Source: an uncultured Lachnospiraceae bacterium (lineage in GTDB: Bacteria; Bacillota; Clostridia; Lachnospirales; Lachnospiraceae). Taken from it: a DNA stretch of 40,690 nucleotides. Shown one piece after another: positions 33,373 to 40,609 of the stretch (positions within the stretch are counted from its first letter, which is position 1; each line of letters opens with the position of its first letter). The DNA is taken from contig CANRHU010000029.1 of the NCBI GenBank assembly GCA_947630485.1, positions 1-40,690 on the forward strand. The letters are read 5' to 3'. Below the pieces are notes generated by a model. It searched no databases. It was not told the origin of the DNA and saw nothing but the letters and a program-made list of their open reading frames with translations. The position numbers were made by a program, and so were the translations under genes.

Positions 33373-34134
33373 TCAGTCCGCGCGCGTCCGCAGAAAAGCA
33401 ATCTCTTTCTCCACTTCCTCAGTCGGTCCGAATTCCGCGGCATAGGTCTGCAGCGTCCGCAGCGCGGCCGCAAAATCCAGCTTCTTCTCATAGACGGCCG
33501 CCTGATTAAATAGGAGCTTCTCTCTTGCCTCGTCCTCGCAGGCCAAACCTTTTTCAATAAAGGCCAGCGCCTGATCGTACTCTTCGAACTCCAGCTCATT
33601 AAGCGCCAGCTGGTTATAGATTTCTCCATTTCCCGCGCCGTCGTCCACTGCCTGCTGAAAAAGCTCCGTGGCCTCCGCCCCGCGGCCTGCCTCCCGGAGC
33701 GCATCGCCAAGCGCCAGAAGCACCTCCATCGTCTCGCCGCTTTCCGGCTGGGACTTATAAAGCTCCCTGTACTTCTGCCCGGCGTCCTCCAGCTGTCCGG
33801 CCCGGATCCGCGCAGCACAGCAGCGGGTCAGATACTCTGTCTTCTGCCCGTCCGTCTGCCACAGCACATCGTAGGTATCCGCCGCGGCCTCATAGTCCCC
33901 CAGCCGATACTCCGCCTCCGCCCGGTATTTCAGCACATCAAGTTCAAATTCGCCTACCATGCCGCTTGATTTCTCCAGCGCCAGATTCAACGAATCGACG
34001 GCCGCGGCATAATCCCCCGCCTCCATCTGGGCGATGGCCGCCTCCCTGCACTCATATTTTTCCTTCGAACCGCAGCCGGTCATAAGCAGAAGCACCGCCG
34101 CCATGACCGCCAGGTATCGGATTTCTCTCCTCAT
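33373..34134 (-). CDS. TPR-repeat lipoprotein
   Basis: A 253-residue lipoprotein: a short signal peptide ends in the lipobox LMTGC (Cys near residue 20), followed by tetratricopeptide-like helical pairs (AQMEAGDYAAAVDSLNLAL, EYRLGDYEAAADTYDVL, GDALREAGRGAEATELFQQA and ELEFEEYDQALAFIEKGL). Such proteins scaffold other proteins at the outer face of the membrane; the partner is unknown. The start is placed by AGGAGG nine bases upstream; the longer open frame runs through a 30-bp repeat and lacks a signal for initiation. Confidence 0.85.
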   Translation of the reverse strand: MRREIRYLAVMAAVLLLMTGCGSKEKYECREAAIAQMEAGDYAAAVDSLNLALEKSSGMVGEFELDVLKYRAEAEYRLGDYEAAADTYDVLWQTDGQKTEYLTRCCAARIRAGQLEDAGQKYRELYKSQPESGETMEVLLALGDALREAGRGAEATELFQQAVDDGAGNGEIYNQLALNELEFEEYDQALAFIEKGLACEDEAREKLLFNQAAVYEKKLDFAAALRTLQTYAAEFGPTEEVEKEIAFLRTRAD

Positions 34135-34198
34135 CACATGATTCCTCCTATTGCCCCATCCCGCCATTCCGCGCGGACGCGATGACCGCCTTTTTGCA

Positions 34199-34258
34199 GC
34201 GGTATCCGGCTGCTCAGCCGCGGCATCTGCGGTATCCGGCCGCTCAGCCGCGGCATCT
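34199..34258 (-). repeat. Two tandem 30-bp repeats between dUTPase and lipoprotein genes
   Basis: Copies at 34199-34228 and 34229-34258 differ at one position. They begin seven bases past the dUTPase stop, in the 130-bp gap before the lipoprotein gene. Confidence 0.85.
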
Positions 34259-34264
34259 GCCGTC

Positions 34265-34699
34265 TCAGCGAACGCCGGTGCTTCCGAAGCCGCCCCTGTT
34301 TTCCCCGGCCAGATGCTCTGTCGTCTCAAAACAGATCTCCGGCTGGTGCTTCATAATCCGAAACTGACAGATTCGGTCGTTGCACCGGATTTCCGTGTCC
34401 CTCACAGCCAGCGCGGGGAAATACCACTGGTCGCCGTCTCCGCAGTAAGTCTCGTCAATGATTCCGAAATGGTTCGTCTGCAGAATCCCAAAATTCCGGT
34501 ACGTCGAACTGCGCGGCACCACATGGGCCTCGTAGCCCTTGGGCAGTTCCATGGCGACACCCAGCGGGATCAGCCGAAATTCTCCCTTTTTCAGGGAGAC
34601 ATCCTCCGCGGCCCGCAGATCGATCCAGTCCGATTTTCCGTCAATGTACGCCAGCCGGTCAATCTTATCCGTAAAATATTTAATTCGAATGGTTTCCAT
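34265..34699 (-). CDS. dut: dUTP diphosphatase (dUTPase)
   Basis: A 144-residue trimeric dUTPase that converts dUTP to dUMP and pyrophosphate, keeping uracil out of DNA. The five motifs are recognisable: [10 protein letters not shown] (I), [11 protein letters not shown] (II), [10 protein letters not shown] (III, catalytic Asp), RICQFRI (IV) and RGGFGSTG (V, the flexible arm). The start at METIRIKYF follows GGGGAGGAG. Cluster position, 27 bp after the coiled-coil gene, suggests co-transcription from the promoter at 35307. Confidence 0.93.
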   Translation of the reverse strand: METIRIKYFTDKIDRLAYIDGKSDWIDLRAAEDVSLKKGEFRLIPLGVAMELPKGYEAHVVPRSSTYRNFGILQTNHFGIIDETYCGDGDQWYFPALAVRDTEIRCNDRICQFRIMKHQPEICFETTEHLAGENRGGFGSTGVR

Positions 34700-34726
34700 G
34701 CGCAAACTCCTCCCCTGCCTGCTGCG

Positions 34727-35266
34727 TCAGCAATCCGGATCCTCCTCGATCACTACTCCCTCCGCCGCAGTATCTTCTATATCTTCTGCCTTGACCCCCG
34801 CCGCAGTATCCTCTGCAGCTTCTGCCTTGGCCTCCGCCGCAGCATCCTCTGCAGCTTCTGCCTTGGCCTCCACCGCAATAGCTTTTATATCTTCTGCTTC
34901 GGCCTCCGCCTTTTCCTTCTCCCCAGGCAGAACCGGCCATTCCCTGAGAACCCCGGCCCCGGATTCCTGCCCTCTCGGCGTGCTCTCCGCGGCGGCGCAT
35001 TCCCGAATCTGGCGAATCCGCTCCTTCTTTTCCTCAACCTCCGCCAGTTTCCGCTGGATCGCCTCAAAATGCTTCTCAAACTTTCCCGCATCCACAGCCC
35101 TTTGTCTCCGCATGGAATACATCGTCATGCCTACAGATACATAAAGCTCCTTTATCTCCTTTTCGAGAGCGGCAATCATTCCCCGCAGCTTCGCTTCCTC
35201 AAGAAGAGCAGAAGCCTTCTTCTCAAACCGATCAAGCTGTCTGGCAAGGTTCTTCTTAACTCCCAT
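34727..35266 (-). CDS. Coiled-coil protein with acidic Ala/Glu/Lys repeat tail
   Basis: A 179-residue protein. The first 95 residues form an amphipathic coiled coil rich in Lys and Glu (LARQLDRFEKKASALLEE through EKKERIRQIRECAAAE). The C-terminal third is a 12-residue repeat of the form (A/V)KAEAAEDTA, encoded by 36-bp DNA units, ending in an acidic stretch. No enzymatic motif was seen and no function is known. GGGGAATGTGAG precedes the ATG. It is the first gene behind a near-perfect sigma-A promoter. Confidence 0.75.
   Translation of the reverse strand: MGVKKNLARQLDRFEKKASALLEEAKLRGMIAALEKEIKELYVSVGMTMYSMRRQRAVDAGKFEKHFEAIQRKLAEVEEKKERIRQIRECAAAESTPRGQESGAGVLREWPVLPGEKEKAEAEAEDIKAIAVEAKAEAAEDAAAEAKAEAAEDTAAGVKAEDIEDTAAEGVVIEEDPDC
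34761..34904 (-). repeat. Four in-frame 36-bp repeats in the coiled-coil gene
   Basis: Units start at 34761, 34797, 34833 and 34869; the middle two are nearly identical and the outer ones diverged. Each encodes twelve residues of the acidic tail. Confidence 0.8.
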
Positions 35267-35306
35267 CTCACATTCCCCTCATTCGTACAGGCTGCACCTT
35301 CATTCC

Positions 35307-35335
35307 ATTATACGTTTTGCACTTTCCACTGTCAA
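35307..35335 (-). promoter_or_regulatory. Near-perfect sigma-A promoter of the coiled-coil/dUTPase/lipoprotein/hflX cluster
   Basis: On the minus strand consensus -35 TTGACA and -10 TATAAT are exactly 17 bases apart. The leader is about 34 bases. An array of 14-bp repeats lies directly upstream. Confidence 0.8.
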
Positions 35336-35351
35336 TCCTTTCAGGATGTCC

Positions 35352-35437
35352 GACCGGGGAAAGTATGGCCGTGGAAAGTACGGCCGGGAAAATACAGCCG
35401 GGAAAATACAGCTGGGAAAGTACGGCCGGGAAAGTCC
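35352..35437. repeat. Six tandem 14-bp repeats
   Basis: Units of the form GGCCGGGAAAATAC (14 bp, one of 15) run from 35352 to 35437, ending about 17 bases upstream of the promoter at 35307-35335. Together with the terminator and hairpin repeats past 35516 this accounts for most of the 394-bp gap 35267-35660; 35438-35510 holds nothing recognised. Confidence 0.85.
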
Positions 35438-35515
35438 CTAAAACGAGTCTCTAAGACAAAGTCACCAAACGGCGGCATAAAAGACGCCGCGCAAGCGAAC
35501 GGTGCGGGCGCAAAA

Positions 35516-35557
35516 AAGAAAAATGAGACTGTTGCGAAAAGCAGCCTCATTTTTCTT
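35516..35557. terminator. Bidirectional terminator downstream of copA
   Basis: AAGAAAAATGAG pairs with CTCATTTTTCTT over twelve bases, with an inner GCTGC-type stem. On the minus strand it is followed by a further T-run. It lies beyond repeat copies D1-D3, closing the copper operon. Confidence 0.85.
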
Positions 35558-35565
35558 CTCCATGC

Positions 35566-35658
35566 AGAAAGGGTGCCAGTGCACGCTTTCTGTATTTCCA
35601 TGCAAACGGAACGCCAGTGACACTCCGTTTGTATTTCCACGCGAGCAGGGCGCCAGCC
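35566..35658 (-). repeat. Hairpin repeat, copies D1-D3 (after copA)
   Basis: Reading on the minus strand from the copA stop: a half core D1 (35643-35658), linker GCGTGGAAATAC, full core D2 (35604-35630), linker GCATGGAAATAC, full core D3 (35566-35591), then GCAT. D2 and D3 have unrelated stem sequences that each pair well, and both keep the CACTGG loop. D1 lacks its 5' arm because the copA coding sequence occupies that position. Confidence 0.85.
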
Positions 35659-35660
35659 AA

Positions 35661-35870
35661 TCAGCAGATTGCCGTCACCGTATAATCCTGTGCCTCGACG
35701 GCGGCCTTGAGGACGGAATCGTCAACCGGCGCGGACAGAGTCACGACCGCATTGCCTTTCTCATGGCTGACTTCCGCCGCGCTCACCTGCTCGATCGCCT
35801 CCAGCGCCTTCTTCACGCGCGCCTCACAGTGTCCGCACATCATTCCTTCGATTGTCATTGTCTTTGTCAT
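35661..35870 (-). CDS. copZ: CopZ-like copper chaperone, in frame within the 3' end of copA
   Basis: The last 69 codons of the copA frame start with an ATG that has its own consensus AAGGAGG eight bases upstream, and encode a complete HMA domain with the copper-binding GMMCGHC motif. In other Firmicutes copZ is a separate gene after copA. Here no stop codon intervenes, so the domain would be made as the C-terminus of CopA, and probably also as a free chaperone by internal initiation. Free production is inferred from the ribosome-binding site, not shown. Confidence 0.55.
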   Translation of the reverse strand: MTKTMTIEGMMCGHCEARVKKALEAIEQVSAAEVSHEKGNAVVTLSAPVDDSVLKAAVEAQDYTVTAIC

Positions 35871-38240
35871 AACTGTTTCCTCCTTATGGATATTTTTTTT
35901 GTGTTTTATTTTTTTATCCCTCGCTGTACTGCTTATGTCAAACAGGTTCAGACGAAGGGCATTGGTAACGACGCAGAAGCTGGACAGGCTCATGGCCGCC
36001 GCCCCGAACATGGGATTCAGCTTGAGCCCAAACAGAGGATACCACAGACCTGCCGCCAGGGGAATCCCTATCACGTTATAGAAAAACGCCCAGAACAGAT
36101 TCTCATGGATATTGCGGAGGGTTGCGCGGCTTAAGCGGATTGCGGCCGGCACGTCGCTCAGCCGGCTCTTCATCAGCACCACGTCCGCCGCATCGATGGC
36201 GATATCCGTCCCCGCGCCGATGGCGATGCCGATGTCGGCCCGGGTCAGGGCCGGCGCGTCGTTGATGCCGTCGCCTACCATGGCCACCTTCCCCTGCTTT
36301 TTCAGGTCGCGGATCACGCTCTCCTTGCCGTCCGGCAGCACGCCCGCGATCACCTGGTCAACACCGGCCTGACTGCCGATTGCACGGGCTGTCCGTTCAT
36401 TGTCCCCGGTCAGCATCACCACGCGGATTCCCATATTCTGCAGCTGGCGGACGGCCTCGGGACTGTCAGTGCGGATCACATCCGCCACGGCGATGATGCC
36501 CAAAAGTTTTCCGTCCCTGGCAAAATATAACGGCGTCTTGCCGGAGGCCGCCAGCGCGTCGGCCTGGGCGCGCAGTGAATTCGAACAGTGCGTCTCGGGG
36601 CGGCCGTCTTTTAATTGACTCTCAATAAACGCCAGATTTCCGCCGCACACCGTCTCGCCGCATATATTCGCTGTCAGACCATTGCCGGGAATGGCGGAGA
36701 AATCCTCCGCTTCCCCGCCCGAAATTCCTCTTTCCTGCGCGCAGGCCAGAACCGCCCGCGCGAGCGGATGCTCGCTTTTCTGCTCCAGAGAGCAGGCCAG
36801 ACGAAGCAGCGTTTCTTCCCCGACCCCCTCGGCCGGAAGAATATCCGTCACCTTCGGCTCGCCGCTTGTGATCGTTCCCGTCTTGTCCAGGGCCACAATC
36901 TCCATCTTTCCGGTCTCTTCGAGGGACGCCGCCGTCTTAAACATAATTCCGTGCCGCGCTCCCATACCGTTGCCCACCATAATCGCCACCGGGGTTGCCA
37001 AACCGAGCGCACAGGGGCAACTGATGACCAGCACCGAGATACCCATGGAAAGCGCAAACCCGATTCCCTTCCCGGCCAGAAGCCAGCCCAGCGTCGTGAC
37101 CACCGCAATCGTAATGACTGCCGGCACAAAGATGCCGCTGACTCTATCCGCCACTTTGGCAATCGGCGCCTTGGTAGCCGCCGCGTCACTGACCATCTGG
37201 ATGATCTGGGACAAGGTCGTATCCTCTCCGACACGCGTAGCCTGACAGCGGATGAAACCCGACTGGTTTACCGTGGCGGCCGATACCGTATCCCCCGCCG
37301 CCTTATCCACCGGAATACTCTCACCGGTCAGGGCGGCTTCATTGACCGCGCTCGTCCCCTCCAGAACCACGCCGTCCACCGGAATATTTTCGCCGGGACG
37401 CACCACAAAAATATCGCCTCTCTGCACTCGGTCGATGGGAACCTCCGTCTCCACGCCGTCATAGACCACGGTCGCCGTCTTCGGCGCCAGCTTCATCAGA
37501 CTTTTGAGCGCATCTGTGGTTTTGCCTTTGGAACGGGCCTCCAGCATCTTTCCCACGGTGATCAGCGTCAGGATCATAGCCGCCGACTCGAAATAAAATT
37601 CGTGCATATAGGCCATCACGCCGTCCATGTCCATCCGCATCTGGGCGTCCGTCATCGCAAACAGCGCATAAGTGCTGTAGACAAACGCCGCGGTGGAGCC
37701 CAGCGCCACCAGCGTATCCATATTCGGGGCCTTATGCCACAGGGATTTGTAGCCGCTGATAAAAAACTTCTGATTGATCACCATGATGATAACCGTAAGC
37801 AGAAGCTGGAGAAGCCCCATCGCCACATGGTTTCCCGCAAGAAACGCCGGCACCGGCCATCCCCACATCATATGTCCCATGGAAATGTACATGAGCACGA
37901 TCAAAAATCCCAGCGAGGCCGCCAGCCGGCGTTTCAGAACCGGCGTCTCCCGGTCTTTCAGCATCTCTTCCGCCTCAGACGCATATCCGCGGGAAGAGGC
38001 CGCCTCCCCGGTCCGCCCGCCGCCCGCGGACACGCCGCCCCGGCCCTTCAAAGACGCCCCGTACCCTGCCGCCTCCACCGCGCTTATGACGGCTGCCGGA
38101 TCGGCCGTTCCTTCCACGCCCATGGAATTGGTCAGCAGACTCACGGAACAGGACGTGACGCCCTCCACCTTTGACACCGCCTTCTCCACCCGGGCGCTGC
38201 AGGCCGCGCAGCTCATTCCGGTCACTAAATACTGCTGCAT
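35661..38240 (-). CDS. copA: Copper-translocating P-type ATPase CopA with C-terminal HMA domain
   Basis: An 859-residue P1B-type ATPase that exports Cu(I). In order: an N-terminal HMA domain with GMSCAAC (C11, C14), a Gly-rich linker, transmembrane helices, the actuator TGES loop, the ion-binding [11 protein letters not shown] helix, phosphorylation site DKTGT, the HP nucleotide motif in SEHPLARA, and the hinge [10 protein letters not shown]. The usual end of CopA near NALRLNLFD (about residue 765) is followed by a Lys/Asn/His-rich stretch and then a full second HMA domain at 791-859. GAAGGAG precedes the ATG, which overlaps the upstream gene by 16 bp. Confidence 0.96.
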   Translation of the reverse strand: MQQYLVTGMSCAACSARVEKAVSKVEGVTSCSVSLLTNSMGVEGTADPAAVISAVEAAGYGASLKGRGGVSAGGGRTGEAASSRGYASEAEEMLKDRETPVLKRRLAASLGFLIVLMYISMGHMMWGWPVPAFLAGNHVAMGLLQLLLTVIIMVINQKFFISGYKSLWHKAPNMDTLVALGSTAAFVYSTYALFAMTDAQMRMDMDGVMAYMHEFYFESAAMILTLITVGKMLEARSKGKTTDALKSLMKLAPKTATVVYDGVETEVPIDRVQRGDIFVVRPGENIPVDGVVLEGTSAVNEAALTGESIPVDKAAGDTVSAATVNQSGFIRCQATRVGEDTTLSQIIQMVSDAAATKAPIAKVADRVSGIFVPAVITIAVVTTLGWLLAGKGIGFALSMGISVLVISCPCALGLATPVAIMVGNGMGARHGIMFKTAASLEETGKMEIVALDKTGTITSGEPKVTDILPAEGVGEETLLRLACSLEQKSEHPLARAVLACAQERGISGGEAEDFSAIPGNGLTANICGETVCGGNLAFIESQLKDGRPETHCSNSLRAQADALAASGKTPLYFARDGKLLGIIAVADVIRTDSPEAVRQLQNMGIRVVMLTGDNERTARAIGSQAGVDQVIAGVLPDGKESVIRDLKKQGKVAMVGDGINDAPALTRADIGIAIGAGTDIAIDAADVVLMKSRLSDVPAAIRLSRATLRNIHENLFWAFFYNVIGIPLAAGLWYPLFGLKLNPMFGAAAMSLSSFCVVTNALRLNLFDISSTARDKKIKHKKNIHKEETVMTKTMTIEGMMCGHCEARVKKALEAIEQVSAAEVSHEKGNAVVTLSAPVDDSVLKAAVEAQDYTVTAIC

Positions 38241-38599
38241 GATCCAACATCTCCTTCTATTTTGACAACCTGAAAACCTGCCTGCTCCACCGCCCGGGCA
38301 AGCTCCGCGTCCTCCACAGCGCGGCTTAGGGAAACCACGGCGATATTTTTCTTCAAATCCACCTTCGCCGCAGCGCCGTCGATGCGGTTGATCTGCCGTT
38401 CCACGCTGTTTTTACAGTTTTCACAATGCATACCTTCGATCGTGATAATCTTCTCCCCGATCTTCTCCCCGTCAAGCGTCTTTCGCGGCGCTTTCGGAAC
38501 AGAACCGCCGCAGCAGCCGCTCTTCACGCGCTTTCTCATACTGCGCGCCGCAAAAAAGAGACCGACCGCCACCACTGCAATGATAATAATATCTCCCAT
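38225..38599 (-). CDS. Membrane-anchored HMA (heavy-metal-associated) domain protein
   Basis: A 124-residue protein: an N-terminal transmembrane helix (about residues 3-20), a short basic segment with a CCGG motif (SGCCGG), then an HMA domain with GMHCENC. The layout suggests a copper chaperone tethered to the inner face of the membrane, handing copper to CopA encoded just downstream with a 16-bp overlap. The start at MGDIIII follows GGAGG at eight bases; an ATG five codons earlier has no ribosome-binding site. It is the second gene of the csoR operon. Confidence 0.85.
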   Translation of the reverse strand: MGDIIIIAVVAVGLFFAARSMRKRVKSGCCGGSVPKAPRKTLDGEKIGEKIITIEGMHCENCKNSVERQINRIDGAAAKVDLKKNIAVVSLSRAVEDAELARAVEQAGFQVVKIEGDVGSCSSI

Positions 38600-38693
38600 A
38601 TTCTGAACCTCCATACTTCATCCGCCTTTCAGCTCCGCCAAGCCATCGGCTTTTTCATACTGCGCTTCTGAAAAGTTCTCTCCTCCCGCTCCG

Positions 38694-39002
38694 TCAGCGC
38701 ATCAGCTTCTTAAGCGTCTCCACCAGCTCATCCAGCGTCTCCTCGCGGCCGTCGCGAATATCGCGGACCACGCAGCTTCGGATATGATTCTCCAGAAGCA
38801 CCTTATTGAAACTGTTCAGCGCCGCGTTCACGGCCGCCACCTGCACCAGAATATCCGTGCAGTATATATCATTCTCCACCATGTTCCGGATCCCGCGCAC
38901 CTGACCCTCGATGCGGTTTAAACGATGGATCAGATCCTTGTACTCTTTCTCGGAACGTTCCTTTATCTTCGGATGACAGCATTCCCTCTGTTCCACTGGC
39001 AC
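38694..39002 (-). CDS. csoR: CsoR-family copper-sensing repressor
   Basis: A 102-residue all-helical DNA-binding repressor of the CsoR/RcnR family (DUF156). The Cu(I) ligand set Cys-His-Cys is present: Cys in IYCTDIL, His in ENHIRSC and the following Cys, identifying it as a copper rather than nickel sensor. An extra CCH motif occurs near the N-terminus. It starts with GTG, supported by GAAGGGAG. It heads the copper operon, and its own promoter contains the operator, so it should be autoregulated and released by Cu(I). Confidence 0.95.
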   Translation of the reverse strand: MPVEQRECCHPKIKERSEKEYKDLIHRLNRIEGQVRGIRNMVENDIYCTDILVQVAAVNAALNSFNKVLLENHIRSCVVRDIRDGREETLDELVETLKKLMR

Positions 39003-39065
39003 AACTCCCTTCCGTTTTCGGCGGCACTCGCGGCCGTCCGATCCGCCTCTTTTTGTTCCTTCGTT

Positions 39066-39094
39066 ATTATATACCCCCTGGGGGTATATTGCAA
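39066..39094 (-). promoter_or_regulatory. Sigma-A promoter of the csoR-HMA-copA operon
   Basis: On the minus strand -35 TTGCAA and consensus -10 TATAAT are 17 bases apart, and the whole spacer is the CsoR operator. The leader is about 57 bases. Confidence 0.85.
39069..39089. promoter_or_regulatory. CsoR operator
   Basis: A 21-bp palindrome of five Cs and five Gs around a central T, flanked by ATATA/TATAT, closely resembling known CsoR sites. It fills the promoter spacer, so bound CsoR would exclude RNA polymerase. Confidence 0.85.
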
Positions 39095-39246
39095 GACCTA
39101 ATTTTTATTTTTTCAGGCAGTTAATTCAGGTGCGGCCCCTGACCGCAAAATTCGCACCGGATGACCATGCACGCCGCGCCCCCGCCCTCATATGTTAATG
39201 ATAAACAGACCCGCATAGCCGGCTTCCGCCCCGCAAAGGAGTCCCC

Positions 39247-39798
39247 ATGACTGATCAGAACGAATATTTAACCGCCTTCCGCCGCATTCTCTGCAATATG
39301 ATTCATCACATGACAAACGCCCCCTTAACAGAGAGCGTTTCTCACAATTTTATTGTTCAGATACTCGCGCATCACCGGGCTGCCGTCGAAATGAGCCAAA
39401 ATTTCCTGCGGTTCGGCCCGCATCCATCCATGCAGGCCGCTGCCGGCCAAATCATCCGCGGGCAGACCGCCGAGATTGCCGAGCTGGAACGCCTCCTGCC
39501 ATCCTGCGGCAGCCTGCGCAATTCACCGCGGTGTCTTTGCCTCTGTCAGATTCGGACGAACCAGGCCATGGAGACCATGTTTGCCGAAATGACCTGCGCA
39601 CAGGAGGACGAGAATATCAGCGTCACTTTTTTGCGGGAAATGCTGCCGCATCACGAGGGCGGCATCCGCATGTCGGAAATCGCGCTCCGCTGCAGTCTCT
39701 GCCCGGAGCTGACGCCGCTCTTAAAATCGAGCATTCTCTCCGAACAGCAAAGCGTGCACAGAATGCGGCAGCTTCTCCAGGAAGCCGAAACGGCATAG
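39247..39798 (+). CDS. DUF305-like protein with two His-His motifs
   Basis: A 183-residue helical protein containing two copies of the DUF305 signature, LAHHRAAVEMSQ near residue 40 and MLPHHEGGIRMSE near 140, in ferritin-like helical hairpins; a Cys-rich CLCLC segment and further CxxC-like residues lie between and after. DUF305 proteins often accompany copper or metal resistance genes, and this one is divergent from csoR, so a cytoplasmic copper-binding role is plausible. There is no signal peptide. AAAGGAG precedes the ATG. No second CsoR site was found on its side of the 244-bp gap (39003-39246). Confidence 0.8.
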   Translation: MTDQNEYLTAFRRILCNMIHHMTNAPLTESVSHNFIVQILAHHRAAVEMSQNFLRFGPHPSMQAAAGQIIRGQTAEIAELERLLPSCGSLRNSPRCLCLCQIRTNQAMETMFAEMTCAQEDENISVTFLREMLPHHEGGIRMSEIALRCSLCPELTPLLKSSILSEQQSVHRMRQLLQEAETA

Positions 39799-39818
39799 CC
39801 CGAAAGCTACGCCGTTTC
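39787..39818. terminator. Hairpin between the convergent DUF305 and CAP genes
   Basis: GAAACGGC pairs with GCCGTTTC and an inner TAGC/GCTA stem continues after one mismatch. It covers the DUF305 stop codon. Neither side has a T-run, so it may be inefficient. Confidence 0.45.
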
Positions 39819-39839
39819 CAGAAAACAATTTTATAAAGA

Positions 39840-40418
39840 TCAGTATATAAACAACTGGCACCAGTAAGAAAGGCCGCTTCCGCTGTCCGGATAGTATCCG
39901 ATCCCAATATGCGTATAATCCGGATTCATAATGTTCTCTTTATGGCCCGGGCTGTTCATCCAGGCGCTGACTACATCGCTGGGGGTACGGTAACCGCCCG
40001 CGATATTCTCTCCGCTGAAATGGCTGCTGATTCCCAAATCCGTCAAAACCGTGCGATACCTGCGTCCGTCAGGCCTTATATGGGAGAAAGAGGCCGCAAT
40101 CTCGCGGGCACGCACATCTGCCGCCGCACAGACTTCCGAAGATTTCTCAAGCGGATTCAGGCCGGCCGCCGTCCTCTGTTCGTTCACCAGATCCACGACC
40201 TGCTGAATATAAGGATTCTCCCCCGCTCCGCCGTCCGGTCCGGCCGCCAGCGGAACCTGGCCTTCTTCAATCAGGACCGAACCATCCTCCGGCACGACCA
40301 GCATTCCTGTCACATCCGGTTCTCCACTGTGACCATATTCCCAAATCAAATTCCGCGCCGTGAAAGCTCCGGCCACAATCAGCACCGTCGCCGCCACACA
40401 AACCAAAAACTTCTTCAT
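39840..40418 (-). CDS. Secreted CAP-domain (YkwD/SCP-like) protein
   Basis: A 192-residue protein with an N-terminal membrane segment (residues 4-22, signal or anchor), a low-complexity spacer and a C-terminal CAP domain with LVNEQRTAAGLNPL, SFSHIRPDGR, GENIAGG and SPGHKENIMNP, the usual SCP/PR1 motifs with conserved His and Glu. Bacterial members such as YkwD are extracytoplasmic, and some occur on spores; the biochemical activity is unclear. AGAGGTAG precedes the ATG. A consensus-like promoter lies 115 bases upstream. Confidence 0.9.
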   Translation of the reverse strand: MKKFLVCVAATVLIVAGAFTARNLIWEYGHSGEPDVTGMLVVPEDGSVLIEEGQVPLAAGPDGGAGENPYIQQVVDLVNEQRTAAGLNPLEKSSEVCAAADVRAREIAASFSHIRPDGRRYRTVLTDLGISSHFSGENIAGGYRTPSDVVSAWMNSPGHKENIMNPDYTHIGIGYYPDSGSGLSYWCQLFIY

Positions 40419-40503
40419 CTGCGCTACCTCTTACATTATACTGTACGCCAGAAACCATAACTTTGCCTTCAGCTTCTTCCGTCCTGCCGCTGGAATACCA
40501 AAA

Positions 40504-40520
40504 GCCTCATTTGCCGAGGC
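40504..40520 (-). promoter_or_regulatory. Small leader hairpin with T-run before the CAP gene
   Basis: On the minus strand GCCTC and GAGGC form a five-pair stem with a seven-base loop followed by TTTT, at about +7 to +23 of the predicted transcript. It could be a weak attenuator; no riboswitch class was recognised in the remaining leader. Confidence 0.3.
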
Positions 40521-40532
40521 CCGCTTACCTTT

Positions 40533-40561
40533 AGTATACTCAAAATCCGCCGCATATGCAA
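40533..40561 (-). promoter_or_regulatory. Sigma-A promoter of the CAP-domain gene
   Basis: On the minus strand -35 TTGCAT and -10 TATACT are 17 bases apart. Confidence 0.7.
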
Positions 40562-40609
40562 GGCTTTTCTCAATTTCTCTCACTATCATATACATAGACC
40601 TGCGTCATA

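Noticed and set aside
34135-34329. Longer N-terminus for the TPR lipoprotein
   Set aside because: It would place a 30-bp repeat and an Arg-rich stretch before the signal peptide and overlap dut; the internal ATG has AGGAGG and exposes a proper lipobox.
34151-35620. A 489-codon plus-strand open frame across the lipoprotein, dUTPase and coiled-coil genes
   Set aside because: It crosses several well supported minus-strand genes and low-complexity repeats, has no ribosome-binding site, and shows no domain.
36615-38174. A 519-codon open frame on the plus strand opposite copA
   Set aside because: It is antisense to a certain P-type ATPase gene, its translation is Arg/His-rich without recognisable domains, and it is the usual artefact of GC-rich codon third positions.
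40435-40440. A TATAAT close to the CAP gene start
   Set aside because: It would leave a leader of about nine bases, too short to hold the ribosome-binding site, and has no matching -35; the promoter at 40533-40561 fits better.
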